A DNA stretch of 7,937 nt from Candidatus Njordarchaeota archaeon (GTDB taxonomy: Archaea; Asgardarchaeota; Njordarchaeia; Njordarchaeales; Njordarchaeaceae). The translations under genes and the position numbers were made by a program. The notes below the pieces were generated by a model. That model was given only the letters and a program-made list of their open reading frames with translations. It made no database searches and was not told the DNA's origin. Positions 6,313 through 7,937 of the stretch are shown in pieces (positions within the stretch are counted from its first letter, which is position 1; each line of letters opens with the position of its first letter). The stretch lies in NCBI GenBank assembly GCA_029856055.1, contig JAHQWF010000029.1:1-7937 (forward strand), given 5' to 3'.

Positions 6313-6490
6313 TTCAAGACCCAGAACTATCCAAGATTCTATTATGATAATTATATTGTGAAATATTATACTTTCTGAGATTTTTAAACAAAAATAAAAA
6401 GTTACTTGACATTCAAAATAACTCTATGATGTAAACTGAACCTATTCCGATAAAGAAATAAATTCCTAGTTAAAATTACGTTGTTAACTC

Positions 6491-6500
6491 TTTATAAATA
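6491..6500 (+). promoter_or_regulatory. TATA box of the AdoHcy hydrolase gene
   Basis: TTTATAAATA is the closest match in the window to the archaeal TATA consensus. It predicts transcript initiation near 6517-6523 and a leader of about 60 nt. A weaker second element, CTATAAAC at 6544-6551, would give a start close to the GTG codon. Confidence 0.55.
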
Positions 6501-6510
6501 TATACTAAAG

Positions 6511-6523
6511 TAAACATAGTTTA
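6511..6523. promoter_or_regulatory. 13-nt perfect palindrome (TAAAC-ATA-GTTTA) at the predicted transcription start; candidate operator
   Basis: The arms TAAAC and GTTTA are exact inverted copies around a 3-nt ATA centre. The site begins 11 nt after the TATA box, where a dimeric repressor could block initiation. Five-base arms in AT-rich DNA can arise by chance, so this is only a candidate. Confidence 0.35.
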
Positions 6524-6581
6524 TTCTTAGAAACAAATTTTTACTATAAACTGAGAAAATTATAGCTCAGGTTGATAAGGA

Positions 6582-7832
6582 GTGAAGGAATATTTTGTGA
6601 AAGATATTAATTTAGCAGATAATGGTATGAAAAATATAAATTGGGCTATGAGCCATATGCCTGTACTAGCCCTAATTAGGGATAGATTTCGTAAGGAAAA
6701 ACCATTCAGTAATTTGAGAATTGGAGCATGCATGCATATTACTAAAGAGACAGCTGTTCTAATGCTAACATTAAGGGATGCTGGAGCAGAAGTTTTTTTA
6801 TCAGCCAGCAATCCTCTATCAACACAAGATGATGTCGCAGCAGCATTAGCTAGAGAAGGTATCCATGTATATGGTTGGAGAGGGGAGAGCGAAGAAGATT
6901 ACTTTAAAATGCTGGATATTGTTATTGGGAGCGAACCTAAACTTGTAATTGATGACGGTGGAGATTTAATAGTGAGATTACATGAAAGAAACATTGATTT
7001 AGCTAAAATGATAATTGGAGGAACCGAGGAAACGACTACAGGAGTGATCCGAGAGAAAGCTCTGGAGAAAGAAGGCAAACTAGTCTTCCCGATAATAGCT
7101 GTAAACAACGCTTTAACAAAGAGATTAATGGATAATAGATATGGTACTGGACAAAGCACAATTCAAGGCATTCTGAATGCCGCTAGCGTATTGATAGCTG
7201 GAAAAAACGTTGTGGTAGTCGGCTACGGTTACGTGGGTAGCGGGATAGCTAAGAGGGCGAGAGGCATGGGAGCGAAAGTAATTGTGGTTGAAGCAGATCC
7301 CATAAAAGCGCTTGAGGCAGCTTTAGATGGATATGATGTTAAAACAATGAGCGAGGCAGCTGAAATAGGAGATATATTCGTAACGGCGACAGGAGATATA
7401 AATGTTATTAGAGGAGAACACATAGAGAAAATGAAGGACGGAACAATACTAGCTAATTCTGGACACTTTAATGTAGAGATAAATATCGGGGATCTAGAAG
7501 AATTAAGCATTAGTAAAAGACGTATTAATGAGTTTGTAGAGGAATATACTTTAAAAGATGGTCGAAAAATATATCTACTGGCAGAAGGAAGATTGGTGAA
7601 TTTAGTTGCTGCTGGGGGGCACCCAAGCGATGTAATGGATGTATCCTTCGCATTACAGGCGTTAAGTATAGAGTATTTACTTAAGAATAGAAATAGATTA
7701 GAGAAAAAAGTTTATGATGTGCCAACAGAGATAGATAAAGAGGTAGCAAAACTTAAATTAAAAGCGATGGGAATGAAACTGGAAGAATTAACGGAAGAAC
7801 AGAAAAAATATCTAAGAAGCTATAAAATTTAA
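6582..7832 (+). CDS. ahcY: S-adenosyl-L-homocysteine hydrolase (adenosylhomocysteinase)
   Basis: It splits S-adenosylhomocysteine to adenosine and homocysteine with bound NAD+, removing the product inhibitor of methyltransferases. Conserved elements seen: CMHITKETA with H52, T54, E56 (human H55, T57, E59); SNPLSTQDDVAAAL; IDDGGD with D125/D126; EETTTGV with E150; K180, D184-N185 in TKRLMDNRYGTGQS; the NAD-binding GYGYVGSG (214-221) with E237 at the end of beta-2; GHFNVEI; and LLAEGRLVNL followed by GGHP with H347. At 416 residues it is the short form: it ends at LTEEQKKYLRSYKI and lacks the eukaryotic-type tail with the K-x-x-x-Y residues that reach the NAD of the neighbouring subunit. GTG 6582 gives the start MKEYFVKD, which resembles other archaeal enzymes; GTG 6597 has GAAGGA 7 nt upstream and is the alternative. 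The gene is monocistronic within this view. Confidence 0.97.
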   Translation: MKEYFVKDINLADNGMKNINWAMSHMPVLALIRDRFRKEKPFSNLRIGACMHITKETAVLMLTLRDAGAEVFLSASNPLSTQDDVAAALAREGIHVYGWRGESEEDYFKMLDIVIGSEPKLVIDDGGDLIVRLHERNIDLAKMIIGGTEETTTGVIREKALEKEGKLVFPIIAVNNALTKRLMDNRYGTGQSTIQGILNAASVLIAGKNVVVVGYGYVGSGIAKRARGMGAKVIVVEADPIKALEAALDGYDVKTMSEAAEIGDIFVTATGDINVIRGEHIEKMKDGTILANSGHFNVEINIGDLEELSISKRRINEFVEEYTLKDGRKIYLLAEGRLVNLVAAGGHPSDVMDVSFALQALSIEYLLKNRNRLEKKVYDVPTEIDKEVAKLKLKAMGMKLEELTEEQKKYLRSYKI

Positions 7833-7937
7833 TCCAAAAATCGTAAGAAATAAATTTGAGAGAAAGAAGAAATCTATTAATATGTCTAAAAAATTTTAAT
7901 AGAGAGTTTCCTATTCTTCTCTTATTTTGGAAATTAT

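Noticed and set aside
6899..7510. Minus-strand open frames of 86 and 93 codons inside the AdoHcy hydrolase gene
   Set aside because: They lie opposite a strongly conserved enzyme gene, have serine/isoleucine-rich shadow-like composition and no recognisable family.
7833..7937. Imperfect AGAGAG...CTTCTCT repeat in the tail of the window
   Set aside because: The arms do not pair exactly and the region is cut by the window end; no gene or terminator can be supported.

Overview
The window looks like a stretch of a hyperthermophilic or thermophilic archaeal chromosome, most likely a Thermoprotei (Crenarchaeota) lineage with AT-rich DNA. The evidence is AGA/AGG and ATA codon use, frequent GTG/TTG starts, TATA-type elements placed for short-leader or leaderless transcripts, very few long spacers, and the protein types: a divergent family B DNA polymerase, a HEPN/MNT pair, a short archaeal-type S-adenosylhomocysteine hydrolase and an N-glycosylation-rich surface protein. 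The genus cannot be fixed from sequence reading alone; Ignisphaera- or Staphylothermus-like genomes have comparable composition.

Layout. 1-396 (+) is the C-terminal end of what looks like a divergent family B DNA polymerase, cut by the window edge. 562-1482 (+) encodes a two-transmembrane protein with cytoplasmic RCK (TrkA-N/TrkA-C) domains, built like a K+ channel subunit but with no recognisable selectivity filter; its N-terminus is uncertain because an upstream GTG frame joins it across a 7-A run. 1509-2342 (-) is a complete CPBP (Abi/CAAX-type) intramembrane protease, convergent with the channel-like gene. Divergent from it, 2600-3310 (+) encodes an unrecognised secreted, membrane-anchored protein with seven N-glycosylation sequons.

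3390-4123 (+) is a two-gene HEPN/MNT (minimal nucleotidyltransferase) operon with a 40-nt overlap. 4332-5594 (+) encodes a cation diffusion facilitator fused to a C-terminal NifX/FeMo-co-type domain, with an unusual metal-site residue in TM5. Convergent with it is 5635-6312 (-), a metallo-beta-lactamase-fold hydrolase of the glyoxalase II-like group. Divergent from that, 6582-7832 (+) encodes S-adenosylhomocysteine hydrolase behind a strong TATA box and a 13-nt palindrome at the predicted transcription start. The last 105 bases hold nothing I can call.

The genes do not form one pathway. Apart from the HEPN/MNT pair each appears to be its own transcription unit, in alternating orientation (two convergent and two divergent junctions). 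No CRISPR array, insertion sequence, tRNA or rRNA was seen. The parts most worth a second look are the filter-less RCK protein and its start, the CDF-NifX fusion with its altered TM5 site, the HEPN/MNT pair lacking the usual RNase motif, and the palindrome ahead of the AdoHcy hydrolase gene.
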